Notes: generated from the letters alone by a model not told the origin. DNA of 58,191 nucleotides from Dyella sp. BiH032 (GCF_031954525.1 NZ_CP134869.1:1-58191); one strand, 5' to 3'; positions 31,889 to 40,242 are shown, counted from the first letter of the stretch. Program-made: numbers and translations.

Positions 31889-32962
31889 ATGAGTACGTTG
31901 GCACCGATTAGATTGCCCGCGAGCGTGGATGCGGATACGGCCGCCTGGCTGGGAGAGCTCGCGCGGCAGGGAATGCCGGCGAACACGCTCACGGCGACCC
32001 ACGCCGCCGCGCGCTATTGGCGCGCGTGGCATGCCGCGCGCTTTGGTTCACCATTGGATCTAACGGCAGGGATCGCGGTAGACGTGGCTTTGACCTTCGT
32101 GGCCGATCACGGCGCCGTAGAAACGCCCACAGGCGCGGCTAGCGCCCTTCCGCCCTCAGTGGATGCTCTTTTGGTCGCGCAGGGCGCCAAGCGCCGGCCA
32201 GGGCCGCCCGCGTACCGCACGTGGCATCAGCGACTATCGCTTGTGTCTTCTGCGCTCGCAGCCCTGGGGTTGCCGAACGGCTGCGCCGCGCCCTCGGTGC
32301 TCGAGCTCGTAAGCAGGGCGAAACGGCCTGCCGCGACTCTTGGCCTCCTAGGACGGCGGCGCCCGGTGATCTTGCGCGACGCCCTGACGGCCATGCTCGC
32401 AACGTGCGACGACGGGTTAGCCGGCGTGCGCGATCGCGCCCTACTGCTGTTTGCCTTCGCATCGGGTGGCCGGCGTCGATCGGAAATTGCGGCGGCCAGG
32501 CTCGAGGATCTTCGCCAGCTCGAGCATGAGGGCGAGGTGGTCTACCTGTTCGGCATGGCGGGCGCCAAACGCCAGGAGCCCGGCCAAGTTCGCCACAAAC
32601 CGCTCCGAGGATCTGCCGCAGCGGCGCTGCGCGCCTGGTTGCGTGTGCTCGAGGCGCGAGGCCTTGCTCGAGGGCCGCTATTTCGCGCCGTAAAGGGTGC
32701 GACGTGGATAGGGCAGGGGCGCCTATCAGGCCATGCCGTCAACGCGATCGTGAAGCGGCGCGCGGAACTCGCAGGGTTGCCGGGGAACCTAACTGCCCAT
32801 GGCCTGCGGGGTGGCTTTCTCACTCAGGCCTATAGAGATGGCGTGGATCTGTTCGACGCGATGGCCCTTTCGGATCATCGCGACGTCAAAACAGTTCGTG
32901 AGCACTACCTTGAGGATTTCGAGGCGCTACGCAACCCTGCTGGATTGCTTCTCGATCGTTAG
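31889..32962 (+). CDS. Tyrosine recombinase
   Basis: 357 residues. The catalytic residues are recognisable: Arg I in ASGGRRRSEI (about 195), Lys in the FGMAGAKRQEPG strand region, HGLR in box II (about 304), the second His in SDHRDV, and Tyr in VREHYLED (about 338). It could resolve plasmid multimers or act as an integrase. There is no associated cargo border or attachment repeat that I can identify, so multimer resolution is the simpler reading. It is one of two plus-strand genes. Confidence 0.88.
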   Translation: MSTLAPIRLPASVDADTAAWLGELARQGMPANTLTATHAAARYWRAWHAARFGSPLDLTAGIAVDVALTFVADHGAVETPTGAASALPPSVDALLVAQGAKRRPGPPAYRTWHQRLSLVSSALAALGLPNGCAAPSVLELVSRAKRPAATLGLLGRRRPVILRDALTAMLATCDDGLAGVRDRALLLFAFASGGRRRSEIAAARLEDLRQLEHEGEVVYLFGMAGAKRQEPGQVRHKPLRGSAAAALRAWLRVLEARGLARGPLFRAVKGATWIGQGRLSGHAVNAIVKRRAELAGLPGNLTAHGLRGGFLTQAYRDGVDLFDAMALSDHRDVKTVREHYLEDFEALRNPAGLLLDR

Positions 32963-32966
32963 GTCA

Positions 32967-33329
32967 TCACGCATGGCTGTGCTCACGCTTTTTGCGGTTT
33001 AGCTCTGCGAGCTCGGCATCAAGTTCGGCAATTCGCGCATCAATCTCCTCGATCCTGGCTCTGTTAATTTCGCCGAGGAAGCAACCGCCAAGGCCAATCA
33101 AGAACCACGCCAGAAGAAACGGGAAGAGGATGACGAAAGAGCCTTTCCATCCTGCTGGCACGCTATGCGTGACGCCCAGCACGACGAACGGCAATGCCAG
33201 GGAGCCCAGCCCAGCGAATAGGCACGCGATGGCAAGCGCGCGCCCTTGGCGCGAAGACACGCGGACCTGAACGCGCTTCCAAAAGCTCAGTTTGTCGGAC
33301 AGGGAACGCAGGCGCGCGACAGCTTTCAT
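32967..33329 (-). CDS. Membrane protein with C-terminal coiled coil
   Basis: 120 residues: a basic amphipathic start, two membrane segments (about 31-52 and 63-85), then a charged coiled coil (IEEIDARIAELDAELAELNR). Its ATG overlaps the stop of the upstream gene (ATGA). It ends 4 bases from the convergent recombinase stop. Function unknown. Confidence 0.7.
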   Translation of the reverse strand: MKAVARLRSLSDKLSFWKRVQVRVSSRQGRALAIACLFAGLGSLALPFVVLGVTHSVPAGWKGSFVILFPFLLAWFLIGLGGCFLGEINRARIEEIDARIAELDAELAELNRKKREHSHA

Positions 33330-33544
33330 TCTGCGTATGCCTCCACGTCGAGGCCGAGCTCGGCCTCGGTGAGAAGTCCGTCGATCTGCTCGCTTCCGAA
33401 GCGCTCGAGTGCTTCGGCCGGAATGCCAATAGCCTCGGCGACGTCTGCGCAAGCGTCCTCGTTCTGTGTCGCTTCGTGGGCCACCTTAACCAGCATGCAG
33501 AGGTGGGAGTCGGGCAGGGTATTCAACATGTCACGGATCGACAC
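33326..33544 (-). CDS. Small acidic protein
   Basis: 72 residues, strongly acidic and helical (AHEATQNEDACADVAEAIGI), ending TEAELGLDVEAYAE. Coupled to the next gene by a 4-base overlap. No family recognised. Confidence 0.6.
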   Translation of the reverse strand: MSIRDMLNTLPDSHLCMLVKVAHEATQNEDACADVAEAIGIPAEALERFGSEQIDGLLTEAELGLDVEAYAE

Positions 33545-33595
33545 TGGAAATCTCCGAATGGTTGTTGGCTTGTGATGAATTGTCGGCGATCAAGC

Positions 33596-34195
33596 TCAGG
33601 CCTTGAGCGGCGGGTGCGCCTGGCCGCGCTCACGGTTGAACGCGCGCATGTCGTCCCACAGGGACGCTAGGACGCGAGCCGCATGCGTCCACGGCGCCGC
33701 CCGGCCGTTGCAGGACGAAACGCCATTGGGGCCGATGACGCCGGCAGTGTCCTCGAGGGCGAATGGGCCGAAAGTGTGCTCGTGCATCACGCCGGCGTCG
33801 GTGTGATTCTCTTTAAGGAGCCAGGTCGTCGGGGCGTCGGTGGTGTCAGCCGTGAGCTGGCACGTCACGTAACGATCAGGACCAAGATCCGTGTTGCTGA
33901 GCAAGTAGTCCACCACGTCATCAAAAACCGCATCCATGAGCGCGGCAAAGAAAACGTAATAGCGCGAGCTGCATGCGGGGCAGCGTCCGACCATGAGCGT
34001 AGGGAACCAAGCGGTCGGCGTCTTCTGTTCTTCGGTAAGGTGCTCGAACAGCGCGCCTACGCTGTCTCCGTCATCGAGCCAGTAACGGCGGCCAGGCACC
34101 TCAGCGCCGTCAGACTTGGCGATGAATACAACCTCTTTGCAGGCCGGGCATTGAAGCTGTACCGGCGTGGTGATGCTCTGCGTTGCGAATTGCAT
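33596..34195 (-). CDS. Hypothetical protein with two CPAC zinc-ribbon halves
   Basis: 199 residues. QCPACKEVVFIA near the N-terminus (about 15-26) and RCPACSSRYYVFF (about 71-83) probably form one zinc ribbon. The rest is a mixed alpha/beta domain. It lies in the accessory operon between small membrane proteins. Function unknown. Confidence 0.65.
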   Translation of the reverse strand: MQFATQSITTPVQLQCPACKEVVFIAKSDGAEVPGRRYWLDDGDSVGALFEHLTEEQKTPTAWFPTLMVGRCPACSSRYYVFFAALMDAVFDDVVDYLLSNTDLGPDRYVTCQLTADTTDAPTTWLLKENHTDAGVMHEHTFGPFALEDTAGVIGPNGVSSCNGRAAPWTHAARVLASLWDDMRAFNRERGQAHPPLKA

Positions 34196-34207
34196 TTGCT
34201 TCTCCGA

Positions 34208-34582
34208 TCAAGCCGTGAGATTGGTCGGCACCGGCCGCCCGTAGTCATCGAGCTCGGTGTACCTGGCGCCATAGGCGTGGGCGATCCGCTTGGCCGCGTC
34301 CTTCGGGACGTGGACGGCGATCGTTGCTGGCCCGAGGCGGCGCCGACTCACCACGAAATGCCCGCCCATCGGGTTCATGTGCAAGCGCATGCGATGGCGC
34401 GGAATGTTGTGAGCCGCGAAAATCACTGCGCCGCTGTAGAGCCTGCCCTTGAAGCACAGGAGGGACGTGTTGCCGTTGATCGTCTTGAGGACGTAGTGGT
34501 TCGAGCCGTCATGCCATGGGATTTCAGGGGCTTCGCGCAGCGCGACTGCGCGAAGCAAAGAGCGAAAGGGCGCCAGGATCAT
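34208..34582 (-). CDS. Hypothetical protein
   Basis: 124 residues from the ATG at 34582, which overlaps the upstream stop (ATGA). The beta-rich middle part (NHYVLKTINGNTSLLCFKGR ... GHFVVSRRRLGPATIAVHVP) and a late helix (KDAAKRIAHAYGARYTEL) suggest a single small domain. No family recognised. Confidence 0.62.
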   Translation of the reverse strand: MILAPFRSLLRAVALREAPEIPWHDGSNHYVLKTINGNTSLLCFKGRLYSGAVIFAAHNIPRHRMRLHMNPMGGHFVVSRRRLGPATIAVHVPKDAAKRIAHAYGARYTELDDYGRPVPTNLTA

Positions 34583-35055
34583 TCGGCCAGCGCCTCGAGG
34601 CGGGCCAGCGCGTCGGCGCGCGCTTTCCGCGGCCCTTCCTTGTGCATGTAGACGCGGCACGCGCACAGGTCACGCTCACGAATGACGTCGCCGGCATCGA
34701 GCCATTCCTTGACACGGGCGCCGATCGCCGGGAACTCCTGAGCCAGTTCAGCGAGCTCTTTGAGGCTGCGATTGTTTAACGGGTCGAAATCATCGGTTTC
34801 GCGCATGGGTTCCCATGCGTGCATCTTGGCGCCGGTCCAGCAAGCCAGGCCGAAGACTGCGGACGCAGCGGCGACCACGCCACCGAAGAAAATCCAGCCC
34901 GCGACTGCCGCGGCGGCACAAATTACGGCGCAGACCTTGAGCGCCGCCACTTGGGCCGCGTTGTTCGGCGGCGCCAGGTTGAATTGACGAAAGCGGGCGC
35001 GTGCTTCTTCGACTTCGGCCGGCGACATGGGTCGGTGATCGAACGGGATAGGCAT
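34579..35055 (-). CDS. Two-pass membrane protein, paralogue of 35088-35576
   Basis: 158 residues. Two membrane segments (about 36-75) are followed by a cytoplasmic domain with DPLNNRSLKELAELAQEFP, IRERDLCACRVYMHKEG and a C-terminal DALARLEALAE. The same order and motif (LxxRDLxAC) recur in the next gene upstream, so the pair arose by duplication. Function unknown. Confidence 0.72.
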   Translation of the reverse strand: MPIPFDHRPMSPAEVEEARARFRQFNLAPPNNAAQVAALKVCAVICAAAAVAGWIFFGGVVAAASAVFGLACWTGAKMHAWEPMRETDDFDPLNNRSLKELAELAQEFPAIGARVKEWLDAGDVIRERDLCACRVYMHKEGPRKARADALARLEALAE

Positions 35056-35087
35056 GGGGATAGCTCCGTGGTTTAGGGTTGGGGCCG

Positions 35088-35576
35088 TTAGGCCTGAATG
35101 TTGCGCAAGCGCTCCACCGCATCAGTGCGCTCTTTCAGTTCGTCCAAGTTCGCGGCGAAGGCCGCGCACGCCCAAAGGTCGCGCTTGCGGAGCGTCTTTC
35201 GCTCTTTCACCCAAGCCGTGATGTGCGAATGCAGCTCGGGATAGGTTTCCGCCATGTCCGCCATCCGGTTGAGCTCACGCGCATCTAGCGGTTCAATCTC
35301 ATCAAGCACGCCGGGCCGGCGATGCCGGCTTTCCCATGCTTCGACTCGTGACCACATGAAGCAAAGAAAACCGATCAGGCACGCAGCGATGGCGACCCAC
35401 GGCGCTCCGAAAATGCCACCCACGGCAAAGCCGGCAAAAATGAGCACGATGCCAAGAGCGACGAACTTGGTTTCTGCGGTAGGGCGGCCAGGCGCGATCG
35501 GCGGCGGGGTGTGCTTCTTCTTGAGCGTCGCGGCCGTCGCGTCGTCATAGCATTCGTGCGTGAACTTGGGTGCCAT
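35088..35576 (-). CDS. Two-pass membrane protein, paralogue of 34579-35055
   Basis: 162 residues from the ATG at 35576. Two membrane segments (about 38-75), then EPLDARELNRMADMAETYPE, LRKRDLWACAAFAANLDELK and DAVERLRNIQA. It is colinear with the 34579 protein. It follows the ardB-like gene. Function unknown, but duplication and a conserved RDLxAC motif suggest a maintained role. Confidence 0.72.
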   Translation of the reverse strand: MAPKFTHECYDDATAATLKKKHTPPPIAPGRPTAETKFVALGIVLIFAGFAVGGIFGAPWVAIAACLIGFLCFMWSRVEAWESRHRRPGVLDEIEPLDARELNRMADMAETYPELHSHITAWVKERKTLRKRDLWACAAFAANLDELKERTDAVERLRNIQA

Positions 35577-35632
35577 GTGGTTTCCTGCCTGCTGGGGTGG
35601 GGCGGGGCGGCATTGCTGCCGCCCCTGGGTTG

Positions 35633-36064
35633 TTAGTCGATCGCCGTGCGGATCTGCTTCCATTCCGCATGCTCGCGGGCGTACTCCAAGAGATATCGGT
35701 AGAGCTGGCAAAAACTGTCCTGCCGCGTGGTGTTGGCGAGCTGGTTCAGCATGTAGAGGGTGGCGATGATGCCGGCCGCAGTGCCGCCGACGTGCACGGT
35801 GCATTGCGCGCCCTGGCAAACAAGGTCGTAGGTATCGATGCCGCTGGGCGCCATGAAAAAGCCGCCGTTGCTGAGCTCGAAATAGTTCCAGTAGGCGCCG
35901 CGGTAGTTCGGGCAGAGCTTGCCCATCCAGCCATAAACAAGACCTTCCGCGCGGAGCATGTAACGCATGCCGAAATACTTGGGGAGCATCTCTAGGCGCT
36001 TCTTCTCCCCCTCAACCAGCGTTGCGGTGATCGAGTCGAACTGTGCGGCGGCTTGGTTGTGCAT
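35633..36064 (-). CDS. klcA: ArdB/KlcA-family antirestriction protein
   Basis: 143 residues matching ArdB/KlcA, which relieves type I restriction in cells receiving a plasmid. Diagnostic stretches are LPKYFGMRYMLRAEGLVYGW, YFELSNGGFFMAP and GTAAGIIATLYMLNQLA, ending in the YRYLLEYAREHAEWKQI helix. The gene is directly under the shared-operator promoter and conserved leader, with its ATG at 36064. Confidence 0.93.
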   Translation of the reverse strand: MHNQAAAQFDSITATLVEGEKKRLEMLPKYFGMRYMLRAEGLVYGWMGKLCPNYRGAYWNYFELSNGGFFMAPSGIDTYDLVCQGAQCTVHVGGTAAGIIATLYMLNQLANTTRQDSFCQLYRYLLEYAREHAEWKQIRTAID

Positions 36065-36157
36065 GGTGTTTCCTGGCCCCTGACGATCCCCGAGGCGCGG
36101 GCGTGGCTGCAAACTCAGCCGACATGGCTATTATACATATCCTGTCACGCTTGGCAA
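36065..36157 (-). promoter_or_regulatory. Shared-operator promoter and conserved leader, klcA operon
   Basis: -35 TTGCCA (36152-36157), 16-base spacer with GTGACAGGATATG, -10 TATAAT (36130-36135). Leader hairpin GGCTG/CAGCC (36105-36120, six-base loop), then GCGCCTCGGGGATCGTCAGG before the ATG. Confidence 0.82.
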
Positions 36158-36189
36158 CACTTTGGATTATCTTTTTATAATCAAGCGCG

Positions 36190-36432
36190 CTACAGGTTGA
36201 GGAAGTCCTCGACATAGTAGGCCTGGCTCTGGCCTTCCTCGTCGTAGTACGGACACGGCCGGTAGTACCAAGGCGGCGGCCCGCCCATTTCATGCCGGCA
36301 TGCCTGCTCATCGATGACGTTTTGAAAGTCCGCATAGTGCGACGCGAAGTCACGGAAAGGATCACCAAACGCCTGAATGTGCTGCATGAATTTCTCGAGC
36401 CCGCTGGGCGAAAGTTTCCGCTCAATGGTCAT
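36190..36432 (-). CDS. Small hypothetical protein
   Basis: 80 residues, acidic and Tyr/Pro-rich in the second half (PWYYRPCPYYDEEGQSQAYY), with a helical first half (SGLEKFMQHIQAFGDPFRDF). Its start overlaps the stop of the methyltransferase gene by 1 base. No family recognised. Confidence 0.6.
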   Translation of the reverse strand: MTIERKLSPSGLEKFMQHIQAFGDPFRDFASHYADFQNVIDEQACRHEMGGPPPWYYRPCPYYDEEGQSQAYYVEDFLNL

Positions 36433-38039
36433 CACCTGTTATCTCCGTCTGCTTCGCTCCGTCGAGTCGCGACGTATATAACGACCGCCGCGCCCGTACC
36501 TTGAAACTCCCCCTGATAAACCTGGCTCCATTCGGATGCCCAGCCGGGGAGAAGATCCACGCCGCGCAGTGACGCCGGCACCACCGCACACAACCGCCCG
36601 CCAGGCTTCACCAAGCCCGCCGCGGCCAACACGTGATCCCTTGCCCGCCCTTCGCTAAACGGGGGGTTCATGAGCACACGCGAGAACGTTGGCCCACGCC
36701 CCGCAGACCACGCCAGGAAATCCGCATTCACCACCGCAAAACCCTTGCCTTTGAGCACTGCGCAGTGGAGCCCGGACACCTCAACGCATACGGTGCGGTC
36801 CTTCGGTAGCAGATCCGCGATCCCGCCTTGGCCTGCGCTCGGCTCGAGGCAACTGCACGTGTCATCGAGCTCGGCGCGGCGCACTAGCTCCTTAGCGATC
36901 AACCGCGGTGTCGGGTAGAACTGGTGTGACTGGCGCTCGGGTAGGCACCCGGTCAGGAGCACATGCTTGATAGCCTCGCTTGCGTCATAGTCGAACCTGG
37001 CCGTCCAGTCATTCACGTACACGCCTCCCAACGCTTCCAGCACCTCGCGCAACTGCTGCGCGCTTGCTTTGCTTTCTTTGCACTCGAGGTAGGGCAAGGT
37101 GAGTTCATGGCCGTCGCCTGTTTTGCCCTTGCATCCGTCGAGCAAGCGAAGCACCGCGAACGGGAGTGGGGTTTGTATCAGGTCGTATTTCTTGGATGGC
37201 TTCTTAGGCGCCGTGCGCTGGCCGCGCGGGATCGCCTGGGGGTACAGGTGCGCAAGCACAGCATTGAGGCGCCATGCCATGTCGGGATGCACTTCGATAT
37301 GCGCCGTGCCGACTTTGTAGACGCGGATGCGCAGCGCGCCGCCGTCGATGGGGTGCCACTTCCCCGGCACCTCCTGACACAGCTTTAGAACGCAGTTGGA
37401 TGCGTCGTGGCGCGGCTCATCTCGACCCATGAACTTCGCAATGACTTTGCGAAGATCGTTGATATACCCGGCCTTGGTCGTGTTCAAAAAGCCGTAGTCG
37501 TCAATGACGCCGGCAACGATCATGCGCGTGTTGAAGCCCGAGCGCAGATTGGTGACGTGGGTGCGCGATAGCGTGCGGAAAATGCCGTCTACGCGCTCAG
37601 CGAAGAATTGCGCCCTCGAGGAAAGGAGCGAGGCGATCGTAGGGCGGACAGCATCGAGGTTGTAATCGGGCGTCGTATTCGTGCGAATGGCCTTGTCCCA
37701 TTCATCGCGACGTGACTGCGGCATGCAGTCGTAGACGTCGGTGAGGGCGAGCGTGCGTTGCCAATACTCGCTATTGAGCGCGGCGATCGCCTTTTTCTCA
37801 CTAAAAAGCCTGTCCACGTCGGGACGGCCGTGAGAAAAATCGTAGGCCTTGAGGAAGAACGACACCGCGCCCGATTCACGGTGGATCTCGCGCGCAAGGT
37901 GCTGGATGCGATGGCGAGTGTAGGCGTAGGCCTCAAACAACCCGCCCAAAACGCCGCGGTCGGAAAACAGCCGGTCAGAGGCTTCGTTGTCGAGCAATGC
38001 CGACAAGGGGCCGGCAGGCAGAGAGAGTGCTGTCGTCAT
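36432..38039 (-). CDS. DUF4942-type protein with adenine methyltransferase domain
   Basis: 535 residues. The first ~350 residues are DUF4942-like (helical start, then YGFLNTTKAGYINDLRKVIA and a KYDL...PLP region). The C-terminal part is a class I methyltransferase with the SAM motif LEPSAGQGG (about 396) and catalytic NPPF (about 457), the N6-adenine type. No restriction partner is present. It is probably an orphan antirestriction modifier. It is directly under a shared-operator promoter and leader, with the ATG at 38039. Confidence 0.88.
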   Translation of the reverse strand: MTTALSLPAGPLSALLDNEASDRLFSDRGVLGGLFEAYAYTRHRIQHLAREIHRESGAVSFFLKAYDFSHGRPDVDRLFSEKKAIAALNSEYWQRTLALTDVYDCMPQSRRDEWDKAIRTNTTPDYNLDAVRPTIASLLSSRAQFFAERVDGIFRTLSRTHVTNLRSGFNTRMIVAGVIDDYGFLNTTKAGYINDLRKVIAKFMGRDEPRHDASNCVLKLCQEVPGKWHPIDGGALRIRVYKVGTAHIEVHPDMAWRLNAVLAHLYPQAIPRGQRTAPKKPSKKYDLIQTPLPFAVLRLLDGCKGKTGDGHELTLPYLECKESKASAQQLREVLEALGGVYVNDWTARFDYDASEAIKHVLLTGCLPERQSHQFYPTPRLIAKELVRRAELDDTCSCLEPSAGQGGIADLLPKDRTVCVEVSGLHCAVLKGKGFAVVNADFLAWSAGRGPTFSRVLMNPPFSEGRARDHVLAAAGLVKPGGRLCAVVPASLRGVDLLPGWASEWSQVYQGEFQGTGAAVVIYVATRRSEADGDNR

Positions 38040-38131
38040 GTCTTGGCTTAGCCCCTGATTATCTCCGAGGCGCGAGCGGCCGAGAGGTCGGCCCATTAAC
38101 TAATGGTATACATATCCTGTCATCTTCGCAA
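38040..38131 (-). promoter_or_regulatory. Shared-operator promoter and conserved leader, DUF4942 gene
   Basis: The ATGACAGGATATG element precedes TATACC (38105-38110); a -35 such as TTGCGA lies about 15 bases upstream, so this is the weakest of the set. Leader hairpin GGCCGA/TCGGCC (38078-38093), then GCGCCTCGGAGATAATCAGG. Both stem sides differ from other copies with pairing kept. Confidence 0.75.
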
Positions 38132-38135
38132 GCAA

Positions 38136-38163
38136 TAAAAAACCCCTCGGGGGGAGGGGTTTC
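38136..38163 (-). terminator. Rho-independent terminator after the H-NS-like gene
   Basis: AAACCCCTC/GAGGGGTTT stem followed by T-rich sequence on the minus strand. It separates the H-NS-like operon from the DUF4942 promoter. Confidence 0.8.
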
Positions 38164-38226
38164 CTTTGAGGCTGCGTTGGGGTGATTAACGCGATCACTC
38201 AAAGCTCGCGCGCCAAGCCTGGTTTG

Positions 38227-38622
38227 CTACTGGATCAGCATATCGTCTTCGGTAACGCCGCGATCGAGCGCGTCACGGTACCACGCGGGCTGTTTACCGC
38301 GGCCGGTCCATGTCTCCTTGGGATTGGCCGGATTGCGGTACTTCTGAGCGACCGACGTGCCTTTAGAGGGATGCGACCGACGCCCGGACGAACGCGCGCC
38401 CGCCATTACTTCGTCTAGCGTGAATCCGTGCTTGGCAAGTAGGGCGTTAATTTCTTCGCGCACCGCCGCGCGGGCCTGCTCTCTCAGTTCTTGCGCTCGC
38501 TTCTCGGCATCCCCGATTACATCGAGGACTTCCGTATAGCTCAGCTTCGAGAGGTCAACTTTTCCCATGAAATCACGGCCGGTAAGTGGATTTGCGAACG
38601 CAATATAATCGAAAACTCTCAT
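38227..38622 (-). CDS. H-NS-family nucleoid protein
   Basis: Up to 131 residues (ATG 38622); the ATG at 38568 (113 residues, MGKVDLSKLSYTEVLDVIG) is an equally good start. A coiled-coil dimer region (about 25-60) is followed by the H-NS DNA-binding motif KYRNPANPKETWTGRGKQP and a WYRDAL end. Plasmid H-NS proteins silence AT-rich foreign genes and reduce the cost of the plasmid. It begins 5 bases after the Mrr-like gene. Confidence 0.9.
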   Translation of the reverse strand: MRVFDYIAFANPLTGRDFMGKVDLSKLSYTEVLDVIGDAEKRAQELREQARAAVREEINALLAKHGFTLDEVMAGARSSGRRSHPSKGTSVAQKYRNPANPKETWTGRGKQPAWYRDALDRGVTEDDMLIQ

Positions 38623-38627
38623 GATAA

Positions 38628-39275
38628 CTATTGTGCCCTTCCATGAATGCGGTCGATTAGATGGGATAATCGTTTGCCGTCAATAAGTTCGATTGGTTTG
38701 CCATCGGCAAATGCCCTGGCCTCCCTGGTGAAGCCGCCCGAAGTCACGACGGCGATCGCGTGGGCTTGGTGATGCACCATGAGGCCAAACATTTCCCGCA
38801 CCTGGGGCGCTCCAACACTCTTAGCGCGCCAGTGCTTGCATTGAACGAGGGTGAGCTCCCCACGCTTGCGGAGCCGAAGATCCACGCCGCCATCGGCGCC
38901 GCCGAGGCCGGTTTCTTCAACGCGATAGCCCCACTGCCGGAAAACCTCGCCCACAAGCCGCTCGAAGTCCTCCCAACCGAGACTTTGCACGGTCGCAAGG
39001 CTCGACTGCTTGGCAAGGAGCCGGCGCCGCCGCCGTTCTTGCCAGTAGCTCTGGGCGCCGCGCAGCCAGCAATAGGCGCACGCCAGCGGCCCGGCCAGGC
39101 CCAACGCTGCGGACACCACGGGTGAGCCGTAGGGATTGACGTGGACCGCCCTGGGAAGCGCAACAGCGAGCACGAGGTACAGGGCGGCGCCGATAACAAA
39201 GTACCAGTGCCACTCGAGCGCCTGGCCGCGCGAGGCGCGTTGACGGGTAGGGCGCCTCGGCATGCGTGCCCTCAC
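38628..39275 (-). CDS. Membrane-anchored Mrr-like restriction nuclease
   Basis: 215 residues. Two hydrophobic segments (about 24-42 and 50-70) are followed by a basic stretch (WQERRRRRLLAK) and a PD-(D/E)xK nuclease domain: GWEDFERLVGEVF, GGADGGVDLRLR (Asp 132), VQCKHW (Gln145-Lys147). Mrr-type enzymes cut modified or foreign DNA. It starts at a GTG overlapping the upstream stop (GTGA). On a plasmid it may act against competitors or phage rather than itself. Substrate unknown. Confidence 0.85.
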   Translation of the reverse strand: MRARMPRRPTRQRASRGQALEWHWYFVIGAALYLVLAVALPRAVHVNPYGSPVVSAALGLAGPLACAYCWLRGAQSYWQERRRRRLLAKQSSLATVQSLGWEDFERLVGEVFRQWGYRVEETGLGGADGGVDLRLRKRGELTLVQCKHWRAKSVGAPQVREMFGLMVHHQAHAIAVVTSGGFTREARAFADGKPIELIDGKRLSHLIDRIHGRAQ

Positions 39276-39439
39276 CGGGACGTGCGGCGGTTAGCAAACC
39301 ATGCTGCCGCGACCACCGCGGCGCAGATGGCAAGCGTCGCGAGGACGCTATGGCCTCGAACAAGCGCGCCGATCGCGCGGTATACCGCCGATCGCGCGGC
39401 GGCGTTGATGAGCATGTCTACAAAGGAATGGCCGCGCAT
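39272..39439 (-). CDS. 55-residue single-pass membrane protein
   Basis: A short frame from ATG 39439 to the stop at 39272, starting MRGHSFVDMLINAAARSAVY and holding one membrane segment (about 31-48, LATLAICAAVVAAAWF) before a basic end. Its TGA overlaps the GTG start of the Mrr-like gene, so the two are probably coupled. AAGGA lies 12 bases upstream. Confidence 0.5.
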   Translation of the reverse strand: MRGHSFVDMLINAAARSAVYRAIGALVRGHSVLATLAICAAVVAAAWFANRRTSR

Positions 39440-39454
39440 GCGTGGCTTCGGTCC

Positions 39455-39826
39455 TTACGGGCGTGCAAGGGTCATGGCTGCGTCCTCTCCGATGAGGCGC
39501 GCGTAGCCGGTCGTAGGTGGTTCGCGCACCTCGGGCATCGGCTTGCGAGATTGCCGCAGTGGACGATGGCGAACTCGGTGCCGACCACCCAGCACGACGG
39601 AGTAATGTGCCGTGTTGGTGATCCCGCCGACCGGCCATTGCCAACGGGTCGTGTAGGCACGGCTCGTGTGGAGCATCCGCTCGAGAATATCGACGCGGCT
39701 GCGCGGGAAGGGGAAGCCCATTTCCTCCCAATAGCTCGTGAAGACAGTGCGACCACAGCCGCGGTAGCGCATCGGCTCAGGCTTCGCCTGAACCATCAAA
39801 ATCTCGTCGCGATACAGCATGTGCAT
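39455..39826 (-). CDS. Hypothetical protein
   Basis: 123 residues from ATG 39826 (AAGGA four bases upstream). The first half is protein-like (MRYRGCGRTVFTSYWEEMGF, then VDILERMLHTSRAYTTRWQW). The second half is Arg/Pro-rich (GGRHRVRHRPLRQSRKPMPE). It lies between the 39838 and 39272 genes in one transcript. No family recognised. Confidence 0.55.
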   Translation of the reverse strand: MHMLYRDEILMVQAKPEPMRYRGCGRTVFTSYWEEMGFPFPRSRVDILERMLHTSRAYTTRWQWPVGGITNTAHYSVVLGGRHRVRHRPLRQSRKPMPEVREPPTTGYARLIGEDAAMTLARP

Positions 39827-39837
39827 GCTTCCTTGCG

Positions 39838-40242
39838 TTACCTGGCGGACCAATCGGGAATAGCGGAGATGAGTTTGGTGTCCTGCACCCAGCCCAATGC
39901 AGCGCCACACTTGAGCTGCGCATCTACGATCAGGTCGTGGATCATGCGCATCTGTATGGGCTTGTTCTCGTACCAACCAAGCAGCTTATGCAGCTCGTGA
40001 ATCGTGTACGAAATGAAAAGCGCGGCATTCACCGCACCCACAAACCCCTGGGCGGGATCGGTGGGGTTCCAGCCCGATAGGTCGCGAAGCCTGCTGATGC
40101 ACTGACCGGCTTGGATCAGTTTGTCCTCAAGTGCATTCAGCTCAGCACGGAGCTGATCCCAATCGCCAGCGCCGTTGCCGTTAAGCGCGCGAATGGTTTC
40201 GATGCTGCCAAAAGCTTTCGGTGTAGTGGTGGCGTTGCTCAT
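39838..40242 (-). CDS. Hypothetical helical protein
   Basis: 134 residues from ATG 40242. It appears all-helical (DWDQLRAELNALEDKLIQAG, then FVGAVNAALFISYTIHELHK). It lies between the outer-membrane protein gene and 39455. No family recognised. Confidence 0.6.
   Translation of the reverse strand: MSNATTTPKAFGSIETIRALNGNGAGDWDQLRAELNALEDKLIQAGQCISRLRDLSGWNPTDPAQGFVGAVNAALFISYTIHELHKLLGWYENKPIQMRMIHDLIVDAQLKCGAALGWVQDTKLISAIPDWSAR

Noticed and set aside
31889..32962. Prophage or integrative-element integrase
   Set aside because: No attachment repeats, phage genes or excisionase nearby; multimer resolution is the simpler reading.
38628..39275. Mrr-like gene plus methyltransferase as a classical restriction-modification pair
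   Set aside because: The nearest methyltransferase is about 600 bp away behind its own promoter and is DUF4942-linked, so pairing is not shown by the operon structure.
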